From Mucilaginibacter aquaedulcis (GTDB lineage: Bacteria > Bacteroidota > Bacteroidia > Sphingobacteriales > Sphingobacteriaceae): a DNA stretch of 64,000 nt. Below, piece by piece: positions 8,944-16,753 of the stretch. Within the stretch, counting starts at the first letter, position 1, and each line of letters begins with the position of its first letter. The notes beneath the pieces were generated by a model. That model saw only the letters and a list, made by a program, of their open reading frames with translations. It had not been told where the DNA came from and searched no databases. Made by a program: the position numbers and the translations under genes. The stretch is from contig NZ_JAUFPR010000004.1 in the NCBI RefSeq assembly GCF_030409325.1, positions 853,548 through 917,547 on the forward strand. The letters are read 5' to 3'.

Positions 8944-9012
8944 ATGATTAAAAACACACATACAAACAGCTGGTGGCACCAATTAAATTTGGCAGCCGGT
9001 TGCGTTTTTTAG
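8944..9012 (+). CDS. trpL: trp operon leader peptide with tandem Trp codons
   Basis: A 22-codon frame, MIKNTHTNSWWHQLNLAAGCVF followed by TAG, between the trp promoter and a strong terminator upstream of trpE. The tandem TGG TGG codons at 8971-8976 are the expected sensor for charged tRNA-Trp: stalling there when tryptophan is scarce would favour an antiterminator over the terminator at 9049-9081. A local hairpin (CCAA 8979-8982 with TTGG nearby) and the GCCGGTT stretch just before the stop, complementary to the 5' arm of the terminator apart from one bulge, supply the alternative pairings. This agrees with the Bacteroid-trp RNA motif described upstream of trp genes in this phylum. Confidence 0.85.
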   Translation: MIKNTHTNSWWHQLNLAAGCVF

Positions 9013-9048
9013 TCTGAGACAACTAATCAATTGTAAACCTAAATAGGA

Positions 9049-9081
9049 AACCCGGCGACCCCAATTCGCCGGGTTTTTTTG
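9049..9081 (+). terminator. Attenuator terminator of the trp operon
   Basis: AACCCGGCGA (9049-9058) pairs perfectly with TCGCCGGGTT (9066-9075) and a T-run reaches 9080. It lies between the leader peptide stop and trpE (ATG 9108), so read-through is needed for trpEGC expression. Confidence 0.88.
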
Positions 9082-9107
9082 TTTAATACACTTTTTGAAA
9101 AACTAAC

Positions 9108-10517
9108 ATGAATAAATTTAAAATAACCACCTCTCATAAAAAGCTCCTTGCCGATACTACTACCCCGGTGAGCATTTATTTGCGCCTGAGGGATGTGTTC
9201 CCCAATTCGCTGCTGCTGGAAAGCTCCGATTATCATAGCCGTGAAAACAGCTTAAGTTATATTTGCTGTGAGCCCATTGCCGGCCTGGTATTGAACAATG
9301 GCATTTTAAAGAAGCAGTACCCCGATGGCAGCCAGGAAACGCATGAGGCCGGCACCTTTGAATTGATCGATCAGATCAACCAGTTCATCGGCAGCTTTGA
9401 TACCGAAGTTAATCCGGGTAAGATCATCTCGAACGGGTTGTTTGGTTATTTTACCCATGAGGCGGTTGAGCATTTTGAAACCATCAAATTAAAGGATAGT
9501 GATAATGTGGCCCGCAAGATCCCGGTGATGCAATACCACATTTACCGTTACATTATAGCGGTTGACCATTTTAAAAATGAACTCTATATATTCAACAATC
9601 AGTACGTAGATAGCCCGGCAAATGGAGGTATCGAAAAACTGGAGTACCTTATCAAAAACAAAAACTTCCCCGAGTATAATTTCAAGAGCAAGGATGCTGA
9701 ACAATCAAACCTTACCAATGAGGAGTTTATTGCCATTGTTGAAAAAATGAAACAGCATATATACCGGGGCGATGTTTTCCAGATCGTACCGTCGCGTGCG
9801 TTTTCCAGAACTTTCCAGGGCGATGAGTTTAATGTGTACCGTGCACTGCGTTCCATTAATCCATCACCTTATTTGTTTTATTTTGACTACGGCGATTTCC
9901 GCATCTTTGGTTCATCGCCCGAGGCACAGATCACCATCAAAAATAGCGTGGCCAGCATATTCCCGATAGCCGGGACCTTTAAACGCAGCGGCGACGATGA
10001 AAAAGATGCCGAAATAGCCCGTAACCTCGAAAATGACCCTAAAGAATCGGCCGAGCACGTAATGCTGGTTGACCTGGCCCGGAACGATCTGAGCCGCCAT
10101 TGCCAGCAGGTAGAGGTTAAGGCATTCAAGGAAGTACAATACTACTCGCACCTTATACACCTGGTATCGCATGTGAGCGGCAAGTTGCTGCCGGGAGTAT
10201 CATCTTTCAAAATTGTGGCCGATACCTATCCGGCGGGTACCTTGAGCGGCGCGCCAAAATACCGCGCCATGGAAATTATTGATGAGAACGAAAAAGCCAA
10301 ACGCAGTTTTTACAGCGGAGCCATCGGTTACCTCGGTTTTAACGGCGATTTTAACCATGCCATCATGATTCGGTCGTTCCTGAGCAAAAATAACACACTG
10401 CATTATCAGGCTGGTGCAGGCATAGTTGCAGGCTCTGTAGCCGAAAGCGAACTCAAGGAGGTGGACAATAAGATCGCCGCCCTGAGAAGAGCCGTTGAAC
10501 TGGCAGAGGAACTGTAG
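9108..10517 (+). CDS. trpE: Anthranilate synthase component I
   Basis: Converts chorismate to anthranilate using ammonia from TrpG; first committed step of tryptophan synthesis. The 469-residue length is typical. The N-terminal domain has the LLLESSD stretch (about residues 29-35) that forms part of the tryptophan feedback site in TrpE proteins. The C-terminal chorismate-binding domain shows PSRAFSR, GSSPE, FPIAGTFKRSG, LVDLARNDLSR, YPAGTLSGAPK and AGAGIVAGS. It leads the operon behind the attenuator and is followed 71 bp later by trpG. It could serve as PabB in principle, but the Trp leader argues for TrpE. Confidence 0.96.
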   Translation: MNKFKITTSHKKLLADTTTPVSIYLRLRDVFPNSLLLESSDYHSRENSLSYICCEPIAGLVLNNGILKKQYPDGSQETHEAGTFELIDQINQFIGSFDTEVNPGKIISNGLFGYFTHEAVEHFETIKLKDSDNVARKIPVMQYHIYRYIIAVDHFKNELYIFNNQYVDSPANGGIEKLEYLIKNKNFPEYNFKSKDAEQSNLTNEEFIAIVEKMKQHIYRGDVFQIVPSRAFSRTFQGDEFNVYRALRSINPSPYLFYFDYGDFRIFGSSPEAQITIKNSVASIFPIAGTFKRSGDDEKDAEIARNLENDPKESAEHVMLVDLARNDLSRHCQQVEVKAFKEVQYYSHLIHLVSHVSGKLLPGVSSFKIVADTYPAGTLSGAPKYRAMEIIDENEKAKRSFYSGAIGYLGFNGDFNHAIMIRSFLSKNNTLHYQAGAGIVAGSVAESELKEVDNKIAALRRAVELAEEL

Positions 10518-10541
10518 CCCCCTAACCCCTGAAGGGGGAAC
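10516..10541. repeat. Palindromic GC-rich repeat, copy 1 (trpE-trpG spacer)
   Basis: Begins inside the trpE stop codon: CCCCCTAACCCCTGAAGGGGG at its core folds on itself. The reverse complement matches copy 2 at 10615-10640 nearly base for base (CCCCCTTCAGGGG then a G-run), so the two copies face each other across the trpG start. This resembles the intergenic CCCCTAACCCC repeats common in Bacteroidota. Confidence 0.7.
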
Positions 10542-10588
10542 TATAAATAATATTAGACATATCATTTCTATTAAGAGATTATAATACA

Positions 10589-11200
10589 ATGAACGAGCAA
10601 CAAACTACCTCAAACACCCCCTTCAGGGGGCCGGGGGGCATATTAATAATTGACAATTACGATTCCTTCACCTATAACCTGGTGCATTTGGTTAACGAGC
10701 TTGGCCTGCAATGCGAGGTTTGGAGGAACGATAAATTTGCCATTGGCGATGTGGACGCTTTTGACAAGATCATCCTTTCGCCGGGCCCGGGTATTCCATC
10801 AGAAGCAGGCTTGCTGCTGGAGGTGATAGAAAAGTACGCCCCAACCAAAAGTATATTCGGCGTGTGCCTTGGGCAGCAGGCCATAGCCGAGGTGTTCGGT
10901 GGCAGTTTGTACAACTTACAGCAACCTATGCACGGTATAGCCACACCCATAAAGGTTACCGATGGGCAGGAGAAGCTTTTTAAGGGCTTGCCTGAGAGTT
11001 TTAAGGTAGGCCGCTATCATTCATGGGTTGTAAGCGATAAAGATCTGCCAGAGGTGCTGGAGGTGACTGCCATTGACGAGGAAGATAATTCGATCATGGC
11101 CTTAGCCCATCGTGAATATGACGTGCGCGGGGTTCAGTTTCACCCCGAATCGGTACTTACAGAGTATGGTAAAGAACTAATGAAAAACTGGTTAAGTTAA
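10589..11200 (+). CDS. trpG: Anthranilate synthase glutamine amidotransferase component
   Basis: Class I glutamine amidotransferase that supplies ammonia to TrpE. In 203 residues the triad is Cys93 in GVCLGQQ, His185 and Glu187 in VQFHPES. TrpG proteins normally begin at about residue 17 here (GILIIDNYDSFTYNLV). The extra N-terminal 16 residues include NTPFRGPGG, encoded by a palindromic GC-rich repeat at 10615-10640, so the start appears to have been displaced upstream by repeat insertion. The nearest in-frame ATG is 10589; no start codon is seen at the expected position (GGC ATA where ATG ATA would be expected). The next gene is trpC, with no trpD between. Confidence 0.93.
   Translation: MNEQQTTSNTPFRGPGGILIIDNYDSFTYNLVHLVNELGLQCEVWRNDKFAIGDVDAFDKIILSPGPGIPSEAGLLLEVIEKYAPTKSIFGVCLGQQAIAEVFGGSLYNLQQPMHGIATPIKVTDGQEKLFKGLPESFKVGRYHSWVVSDKDLPEVLEVTAIDEEDNSIMALAHREYDVRGVQFHPESVLTEYGKELMKNWLS
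10615..10640. repeat. Palindromic GC-rich repeat, copy 2, inside the trpG coding region
   Basis: CCCCCTTCAGGGGG (10617-10630) followed by CCGGGGGG. It is the inverted partner of copy 1 at 10516-10541 and is translated as part of the TrpG N-terminus. Pairing between the two copies in the mRNA would place the trpG start codon in a loop of about 70 nt. Confidence 0.7.
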
Positions 11201-11282
11201 TAATGATAACTTTGTGTTAACCGGAATGCTAAATAATATGTAATTGCCAGGAAAGCAATGGCATAGTTTAAGAAATTACTAC

Positions 11283-12065
11283 ATGAATATACTTGATAAA
11301 ATAGTTGCCAATAAGAAAAAAGAAGTAGCATCTGCCAAAAAACGTGTATCATACGTAAAGCTGGAAGAGTCGGAATATTTTCACCGACCAACCTATTCAT
11401 TCAAAGATTTTCTGCTTGACCCGCAGCGCAGCGGCATCATAGCCGAGTTTAAGCGTAAATCTCCCTCCAAAGGCATTATTAATGATAAGGTAAGGGTTAG
11501 CGCCGTTACCAATGGATATGCCAATGCGGGTGCCTCTGCCTTGTCTGTTTTAACCGACCGCAACTTTTTTATGGGCCGCAAGGCCGATCTGGTAAAGGCC
11601 CGATCTGTAAATACCATCCCGGTATTGCGCAAGGACTTTATGATTGATGAATACCAGATAATTGAGGCCAAATCATTAGGTGCCGATGTTATTTTACTGA
11701 TAGCCGCCATACTTACCCCTGCCGAGATTGACAGCATGGCCACTTTGGCTAAAAGTCTTGGCCTGAACATATTGCTGGAGGTGCATAGCCTCGAAGAACT
11801 GGAGCGAAGCATTAACCCTAAGGTAGATGCCATTGGCGTAAATAATCGTAACCTGGCCGATTTTACCGTTTCTGTTGATACCTCGTATGAACTGGCTAAA
11901 CATATCCCAGCCGAGTTTTTAAAAGTATCGGAAAGTGCCATCAGTGATCCTGAAACTATCCGGCATTTGAAGCTTGCCGGTTTTAACGGATTTTTGATCG
12001 GTGAAACTTTTATGAAGCAAGCCGATCCCGGGCAGGCTATGAAAGATTTTGTTGAGCAGCTATAA
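11283..12065 (+). CDS. trpC: Indole-3-glycerol phosphate synthase
   Basis: Ring closure of CdRP to indole-3-glycerol phosphate. The 260-residue (beta/alpha)8 enzyme has AEFKRKSPSKG, VLRKDFMIDEYQI, LLEVHSLEEL, IGVNNRNL, VSESAI and GFLIGETFM, which cover the known catalytic Lys and Glu and the phosphate-binding residues. The ATG at 11283 (MNILDKIVANKK) is the normal family start; the frame extends to 11244 without similarity. It follows trpG by 82 bp. The usual Bacteroidota order has trpD before trpC and trpF, B, A after it; here none of these is adjacent and a terminator follows, so the pathway is split over several loci. Confidence 0.95.
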   Translation: MNILDKIVANKKKEVASAKKRVSYVKLEESEYFHRPTYSFKDFLLDPQRSGIIAEFKRKSPSKGIINDKVRVSAVTNGYANAGASALSVLTDRNFFMGRKADLVKARSVNTIPVLRKDFMIDEYQIIEAKSLGADVILLIAAILTPAEIDSMATLAKSLGLNILLEVHSLEELERSINPKVDAIGVNNRNLADFTVSVDTSYELAKHIPAEFLKVSESAISDPETIRHLKLAGFNGFLIGETFMKQADPGQAMKDFVEQL

Positions 12066-12278
12066 CCCCAAACTTTTTAAAGTTTTATTTAAACAAATTT
12101 CGGATCGAAAAAAGCCAGAAATTCTTGAAAAAATGGCTAAAAGCTTCGGAATTTGTTGAAATTGATCAGTTTAAGCCTGTTTTATAACGTTTTTTAACGC
12201 TTTAAAAAGTTTTAATTTATTGTTAGTCAGGTGTTTTTCTGAAATATTGCCCGTTTTGGGCTTTCTCTACTTTTACTA

Positions 12279-12318
12279 AACAGCCCGGAATCCTTTAGCA
12301 GGAGCCGGGCTGTTTGCT
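12279..12318 (+). terminator. Terminator of the trpEGC operon
   Basis: AACAGCCCGG (12279-12288) pairs with CCGGGCTGTT (12305-12314), extended by TCC/GGA near the loop, followed by TTTGCTTTT. Confidence 0.7.
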
Positions 12319-12378
12319 TTTGATACTAATATAATGAAAGTTGAGGAGTATCATAGTGACATAATTGAATAAAAACTA

Positions 12379-12409
12379 TGCTGTCCGAAGTCTCTGACTT
12401 CGGACAGCA
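12379..12409. repeat. Palindromic repeat, GACTTCGGACAGC family, copy 1
   Basis: Perfect 14-bp arms TGCTGTCCGAAGTC and GACTTCGGACAGCA around TCT. The same 31-bp core occurs at 25133-25163 with spacer AGA, that is, in the opposite orientation. Here it lies between convergent trpC and the acyltransferase gene. Confidence 0.75.
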
Positions 12410-12451
12410 ATTAATTAAATAATGACAATCCTTTTCCTAAATAGCCACAAT

Positions 12452-13564
12452 TTACACCTCCACCGCTTTTTGGCTGGCAAGCTTTTTATTGCGCTTATTG
12501 GTTAAATATTTTCTTACGGGGATATCGTAAAACACCATGACTACATAAGCCAGCGCGGTGAGCAGGATTAAGCCGGTTATGATGATAATGGTCAGTTGCC
12601 CGGTGCCCGGCTTGTGGCTTAGGTAATAATTGCCGTACATCCATATTACGGCGTAGTGGGTCATGTACAAGGGATACGAGATCTTGCCAGAAAATATGCA
12701 AAGCTTTTTTAAGCCGGGCGTTAACACGGCCCCTGCCCCTAAGGCCAGCAGCAGCGGAAAGTAAAACAGCACCACCAGTGGTTCTGATAACCAGTTCCAT
12801 TTTGCCGACGATGGCATAATAAGGGCCAGGAACAGTAATATGGCCACCCCGATAAATCCCAGCTTGTTTTTAATGATCCAGTTGTAGCGGTAAACCAGTA
12901 GCCCTGCTAAAAACGAGTATGATATGCGGGCGCTTCCATCCCAAAAAGTGGGACCGCTCCAGCCTCCCAGCAAATTGCCTGAACGGTATGCTACAAAGCA
13001 AAGGGCACCTGCCGCAACTATGGTTAACAACAGCAAAAAGCCGCGACTGACCTTACTCAACACAAATGCATAAACAATATTGGCGATATATTCCCAAAAT
13101 AACGACCACGCCGGTGCATTGAAGCTGAAGAGATTAAAACTACGGTCGGCCATTGTAGGGAATGGAATAAGCAGCAGGGAGCAAATAAATGTCAGGATGA
13201 TTTTGCCCGGCCCTATTAACTCAGTATGGCCCCCAAAGGGATCAATCAGAAACGCGATCAGCCCCAGTACTGATCCCAGTATAACCAGCGGATGCAGCCT
13301 GATCACCCTTGATTTAAAAAACTCGAGAACGCCCATTTTGCCTATACGGTCATCATAAGCATATCCGATAACAAATCCAGATAGGCAGAAAAAGAAATCG
13401 ACAGCCAGAAAACCATGCCCTATAAAATTTTCGTCGGACGCATAAACCCATTCCATAAAATGGAACCACACAACAGCCAGGGCAGCAACGCCCCTCAGGC
13501 CATCCAAAATATCAAAATGTTGTTTTGTTTGCAGAATTGCGGGAGCGGTTTTGTTTGTATTCAT
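12452..13564 (-). CDS. Acyltransferase family 3 (OafA/NodX-like) membrane protein
   Basis: A 370-residue polytopic inner-membrane protein with about ten hydrophobic helices. The family signature is at the N-terminus (FDILDGLRGVAALAVVWFHFMEW, with the conserved Arg and His), followed by a second motif FFFCLSGFVIGYAYDDR. Such proteins O-acylate surface sugars, lipids or antibiotics in the envelope; the substrate cannot be told here because no glycan cluster is near. It stands alone, convergent with the trp operon and divergent from the ABC permease. The C-terminus is Lys-rich and cytoplasmic. Confidence 0.88.
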   Translation of the reverse strand: MNTNKTAPAILQTKQHFDILDGLRGVAALAVVWFHFMEWVYASDENFIGHGFLAVDFFFCLSGFVIGYAYDDRIGKMGVLEFFKSRVIRLHPLVILGSVLGLIAFLIDPFGGHTELIGPGKIILTFICSLLLIPFPTMADRSFNLFSFNAPAWSLFWEYIANIVYAFVLSKVSRGFLLLLTIVAAGALCFVAYRSGNLLGGWSGPTFWDGSARISYSFLAGLLVYRYNWIIKNKLGFIGVAILLFLALIMPSSAKWNWLSEPLVVLFYFPLLLALGAGAVLTPGLKKLCIFSGKISYPLYMTHYAVIWMYGNYYLSHKPGTGQLTIIIITGLILLTALAYVVMVFYDIPVRKYLTNKRNKKLASQKAVEV

Positions 13565-13650
13565 TAGGTGTATGTGTGTATGTACCAGGTTAATTTAATG
13601 TGGCATTAGCCATAGTAAGGGTAATAGCCCATGAAAATGCAGTAATAAAA

Positions 13651-13730
13651 AGCTGTCATGCTGAGCTCCGTCGAACCATGGTGGGCAGGCCCCTGCGCTC
13701 TACCCTTCGACGGGGCTCAGGGTGACAGCC
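13651..13730. repeat. GTCAT-type dispersed palindromic repeat (R1)
   Basis: AGCTGTCATGCTGAGCTCCG (13651-13670) is the imperfect inverse of CGGGGCTCAGGGTGACAGC (13711-13729), with CCATGGTGGGCAGGC in the middle. Near-identical middle and end sequences recur at 35007-35085. Confidence 0.7.
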
Positions 13731-13981
13731 CGTTTTTCGTTTATTTACTTCTTTCTGCCTCTTGATGGGCTGTTACTCCGATAAGCAGCGCACAAGTTAT
13801 TTAAATTAATTATTCAATCAAACTTTTCTCCCTATTCACTTTAAATGACCCGATAAAATCTCCCATAACCTAAAAGAGAAGACTTAGTTTTCAAAACTTC
13901 GATTTCTAATATAATTTCAAATGGGTATAGGAGTGAAGGATAAATGTATGCTATAGGTAAGCGGATTTTCAAAGTGGATAA

Positions 13982-14015
13982 GATTTCTCCTCACTCCGTT
14001 CATTCGAAATGACAA
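13982..14015. repeat. GTCAT-type repeat, half copy (R2)
   Basis: The stretch CTCACTCCGTTCATTCGAAATGACA corresponds to one arm of the repeat at 25015-25109; no opposite arm is found close by. Confidence 0.55.
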
Positions 14016-14198
14016 TTTTTAGGTTTTCGGGTATTCTTTCTCTCCCATAACCGAACATTCGCTGTATCAAAAGCGAACAAATTTAAATCTCAAAATATTT
14101 ATAAATTATTATATATCAGCTTATTACAAAAATGGCATTTTATTGGACTGCCTTGTGCGATATTGTTTGCCTGTTGTAACCTCATAAACACGTTTGTT

Positions 14199-16601
14199 AT
14201 GTTTAAAAGCTATTTTAAAACTGCTATCCGCTCTTTGCTGAAAAATAAAACCTTTAGTGTTATCAATATTGCAGGTTTGGCCATGGGTACCTTGTGCTGC
14301 CTGTACATTGTACTTTTTGTGGCCCATCAGTACAGTTATGACAAACATTATCGCAATGCCGGCGACATTTACCGGGTAACTACCACCATCAACAATACCG
14401 GCGATAAACATACCATTGCTACTTCATCGCCCCCGATTGTTCCGGCTATGAAAGCCGATTTCCCCGAAGTGGTGCAATATACCCGGGTGATACCTACGCT
14501 CGGGGTTAGCCGGCACGTGCTGCGCTACAAGGAAAAATCATTTTATGAAAAAGATGCCTTCCTGGTTGATTCTACCTTTTTTGATGTGTTTACCTATCAT
14601 TTTACCAGCGGTAGCGAAGCCAGGGTGTTATCGCAGCCACATAGTGTGGTGCTCCTGAAATCGGTAGCTGATAAATTATTTGGTACCGAGGATCCGATCA
14701 ATAAAGTAATTGAGATCAATGATGCCTGGGGCAAACAAAACCTGAAGGTAACCGGGGTTATTGACGAAAGCCTTGGGCAATCACACCTGCAAGCCAGCAT
14801 GTTTATAGGGTTAAGCGGTTATGCCGAGGATATCAAGAAAAACAATGTTTGGTCGGGAAATAACTATGCCAACTCCTACGTAAAACTGCAGCCCAACGCC
14901 AGCGCCGCCGCGCTCGAAAAAAAGCTGCCGGCTTTTATCCATAAATATGCCGGGGAAGAACTTAAATACCGCGGCATGACTAAAGAAATACACCTGCAGC
15001 CTGTGGCCGCCATACACACTTCGCAGGGTTATGAGGCCGAGCCTGCCAAAACGGTAAGCAGTTCGTTTTTATACATATTAATACTGATAGCGGTGCTGAT
15101 ACAGGTTATCGCCTGCATTAATTTCATGAACTTATCAACCGCCCGGGCATCCAAACGGGCTAAAGAGGTTGGGGTACGCAAGGTGATTGGAGCAGGCCGC
15201 AATAGCCTCATCATCCAGTTTCTGAGCGAATCATTTTTACTATCACTCATCGGTGTGCTTATTGCCTTGCCCTTGTTATACCTGGCGCTGCCTTATCTTA
15301 ATCACATCACCGAAGCCGATATTCAATTTTCGTTCTTGTCAGATTACCGCCTCTGGCTCATGCTCCTATCCATTGTATTTGTAACCGGGTTGGTTGCGGG
15401 CAGTTACCCGGCCTTTTATCTTTCGGCGTTTAAAGCAGTAAAAGTATTGAAGGGCAACTTTAGCAACCAGGTTTCGGCAGCGGGCATCAGGCGCAGTTTG
15501 GTGGTATTTCAGTTTGTACTTTCCATTGTGCTCATAGCCGGGGTCATCATCATTTTTAACCAGCTCAACTATATTAAAAACAAGGACCTCGGGTTTGATA
15601 AGAACCAGAAAATGGTTTTTACCTTTTTAACTAACGACTCGCGCAAGCACATTGATGCCTTTATGAACGATTTACGTGAACTGCCTGAAATTAAGGGGAT
15701 AAGCAAGGCTAACAACTATTTTGGACAGGGTGGTTATCATGATTGGGGGGTTTTCCTTTCGGGGCAAAACATGGCCGAATCTGTGAATCAACGCAATATG
15801 GCCGCCGACGAGAATTATTTACCTACCATGGGCATTAAGCTGGCAAGCGGCCGTAATTTCAGGCTGAATGATTCGGGCCGGGTGCTCATTAACGAGGCTT
15901 TGGCCAAACGGCTAAATCTTAGCCCAGAAAAGGCAATCGGCACTAAAATATTTGATGGCGACCGTCCGTATGAAATAGCCGGGGTAATGAAGAATTTTAA
16001 TTTTGAATCGATGCATGAAAACATTGGTCCATTCATGCTCATTTATGACCCCAAGGCTTATGATATTTTTAATGTGATCATCAATGCCAGGAGTGCCGAC
16101 TATCAAACCCTGGTGAAAAAGATCGGTACCATCTGGCAAAAAGATGTGCCCGCGACCCCGTTTGAATACACCTTTATGGACGATCAGATACAGAAACAAT
16201 ACGAAACGGAGATCACCTTGTCAAACATCATCAATTCATTTACGATCATGGCTATCGTGATCTCCTGCCTGGGATTGTTTGGCCTGGCCGCCTTTAGTGC
16301 CGAGCAGCGCAGCAAAGAGATAGGTATCCGTAAAGTGCTGGGCGCAAGCGTTGGTGGCATTGTGCAGCTGTTATCCCGCGATTTTTTAAAGCTGGTGCTC
16401 ATATCAATCATCATAGCGGTACCCGTATCTTACTTTGCCATGGATAAATGGTTGCAGGCTTTTGCCTACCGCATACCGCTTAGCTGGTGGATGTTTGCCA
16501 TTGCCGGCATAATTGCCATAGGTATTGCCCTTTTTACTGTGAGTTTTCAGGCCATCAAGGCCGCGGTGGCCAATCCGGTAAAAAGTTTAAGAACGGAGTA
16601 A
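14199..16601 (+). CDS. ABC transporter permease with two FtsX domains (MacB-like)
   Basis: An 800-residue permease of the large Bacteroidota FtsX/MacB family. It has an N-terminal helix (about residues 18-40), a periplasmic MacB_PCD domain (about 60-240), three helices with an FtsX domain (about 280-420: IACINFMNLSTARASKRAKEVGVRKV), a second periplasmic domain (about 440-660) and a second FtsX unit (about 670-790: SCLGLFGLAAFSAEQRSKEIGIRKVLGA). Such proteins work with a separate ATPase in mechanotransmission, lipoprotein or peptide export; no ATPase gene is adjacent. The start is placed at MFKSYFKTAIRSLLKNKTF, the conserved beginning of the family, rather than the upstream ATG at 14163. Confidence 0.92.
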   Translation: MFKSYFKTAIRSLLKNKTFSVINIAGLAMGTLCCLYIVLFVAHQYSYDKHYRNAGDIYRVTTTINNTGDKHTIATSSPPIVPAMKADFPEVVQYTRVIPTLGVSRHVLRYKEKSFYEKDAFLVDSTFFDVFTYHFTSGSEARVLSQPHSVVLLKSVADKLFGTEDPINKVIEINDAWGKQNLKVTGVIDESLGQSHLQASMFIGLSGYAEDIKKNNVWSGNNYANSYVKLQPNASAAALEKKLPAFIHKYAGEELKYRGMTKEIHLQPVAAIHTSQGYEAEPAKTVSSSFLYILILIAVLIQVIACINFMNLSTARASKRAKEVGVRKVIGAGRNSLIIQFLSESFLLSLIGVLIALPLLYLALPYLNHITEADIQFSFLSDYRLWLMLLSIVFVTGLVAGSYPAFYLSAFKAVKVLKGNFSNQVSAAGIRRSLVVFQFVLSIVLIAGVIIIFNQLNYIKNKDLGFDKNQKMVFTFLTNDSRKHIDAFMNDLRELPEIKGISKANNYFGQGGYHDWGVFLSGQNMAESVNQRNMAADENYLPTMGIKLASGRNFRLNDSGRVLINEALAKRLNLSPEKAIGTKIFDGDRPYEIAGVMKNFNFESMHENIGPFMLIYDPKAYDIFNVIINARSADYQTLVKKIGTIWQKDVPATPFEYTFMDDQIQKQYETEITLSNIINSFTIMAIVISCLGLFGLAAFSAEQRSKEIGIRKVLGASVGGIVQLLSRDFLKLVLISIIIAVPVSYFAMDKWLQAFAYRIPLSWWMFAIAGIIAIGIALFTVSFQAIKAAVANPVKSLRTE

Positions 16602-16620
16602 AAAGAAACAATCAAAGAAA

Positions 16621-16736
16621 TGTCGTTTCGAGCGAGAGCGAGAAATCTTATACAAGCAGCAAATTCGCCAGCAAGTTGTACAAGATTTCTCTTTCGCACA
16701 GCGCTCACTGCCTGCCCATGCTCAACCGAAATGACA
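16621..16736. repeat. GTCAT-type dispersed palindromic repeat (R3)
   Basis: TGTCGTTTCGAGCGAGAGCG at 16621 is mirrored by CTCAACCGAAATGACA ending at 16736; inner arms AGAAATCTTATACAA and TTGTACAAGATTTCT also pair. It fills the space between convergent genes. Confidence 0.7.
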
Positions 16737-16753
16737 TGCTTCTTTAATATATT

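Larger units (their letters stand above)
12066..12451. other. Convergent intergenic region after trpC
   Basis: Contains the trpC terminator and a palindromic repeat (both listed). The first 200 bp are AT-rich with no gene or clear structure seen. Confidence 0.5.
13565..14198. other. Long divergent intergenic region with repeats
   Basis: 634 bp between the acyltransferase and ABC permease genes. It holds one full and one half GTCAT-type palindromic repeat (13651-13730 and 13982-14015). The rest is AT-rich; the last 60 bp (14100-14198) should hold the permease promoter, but no clean match to the consensus was found. Confidence 0.5.
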
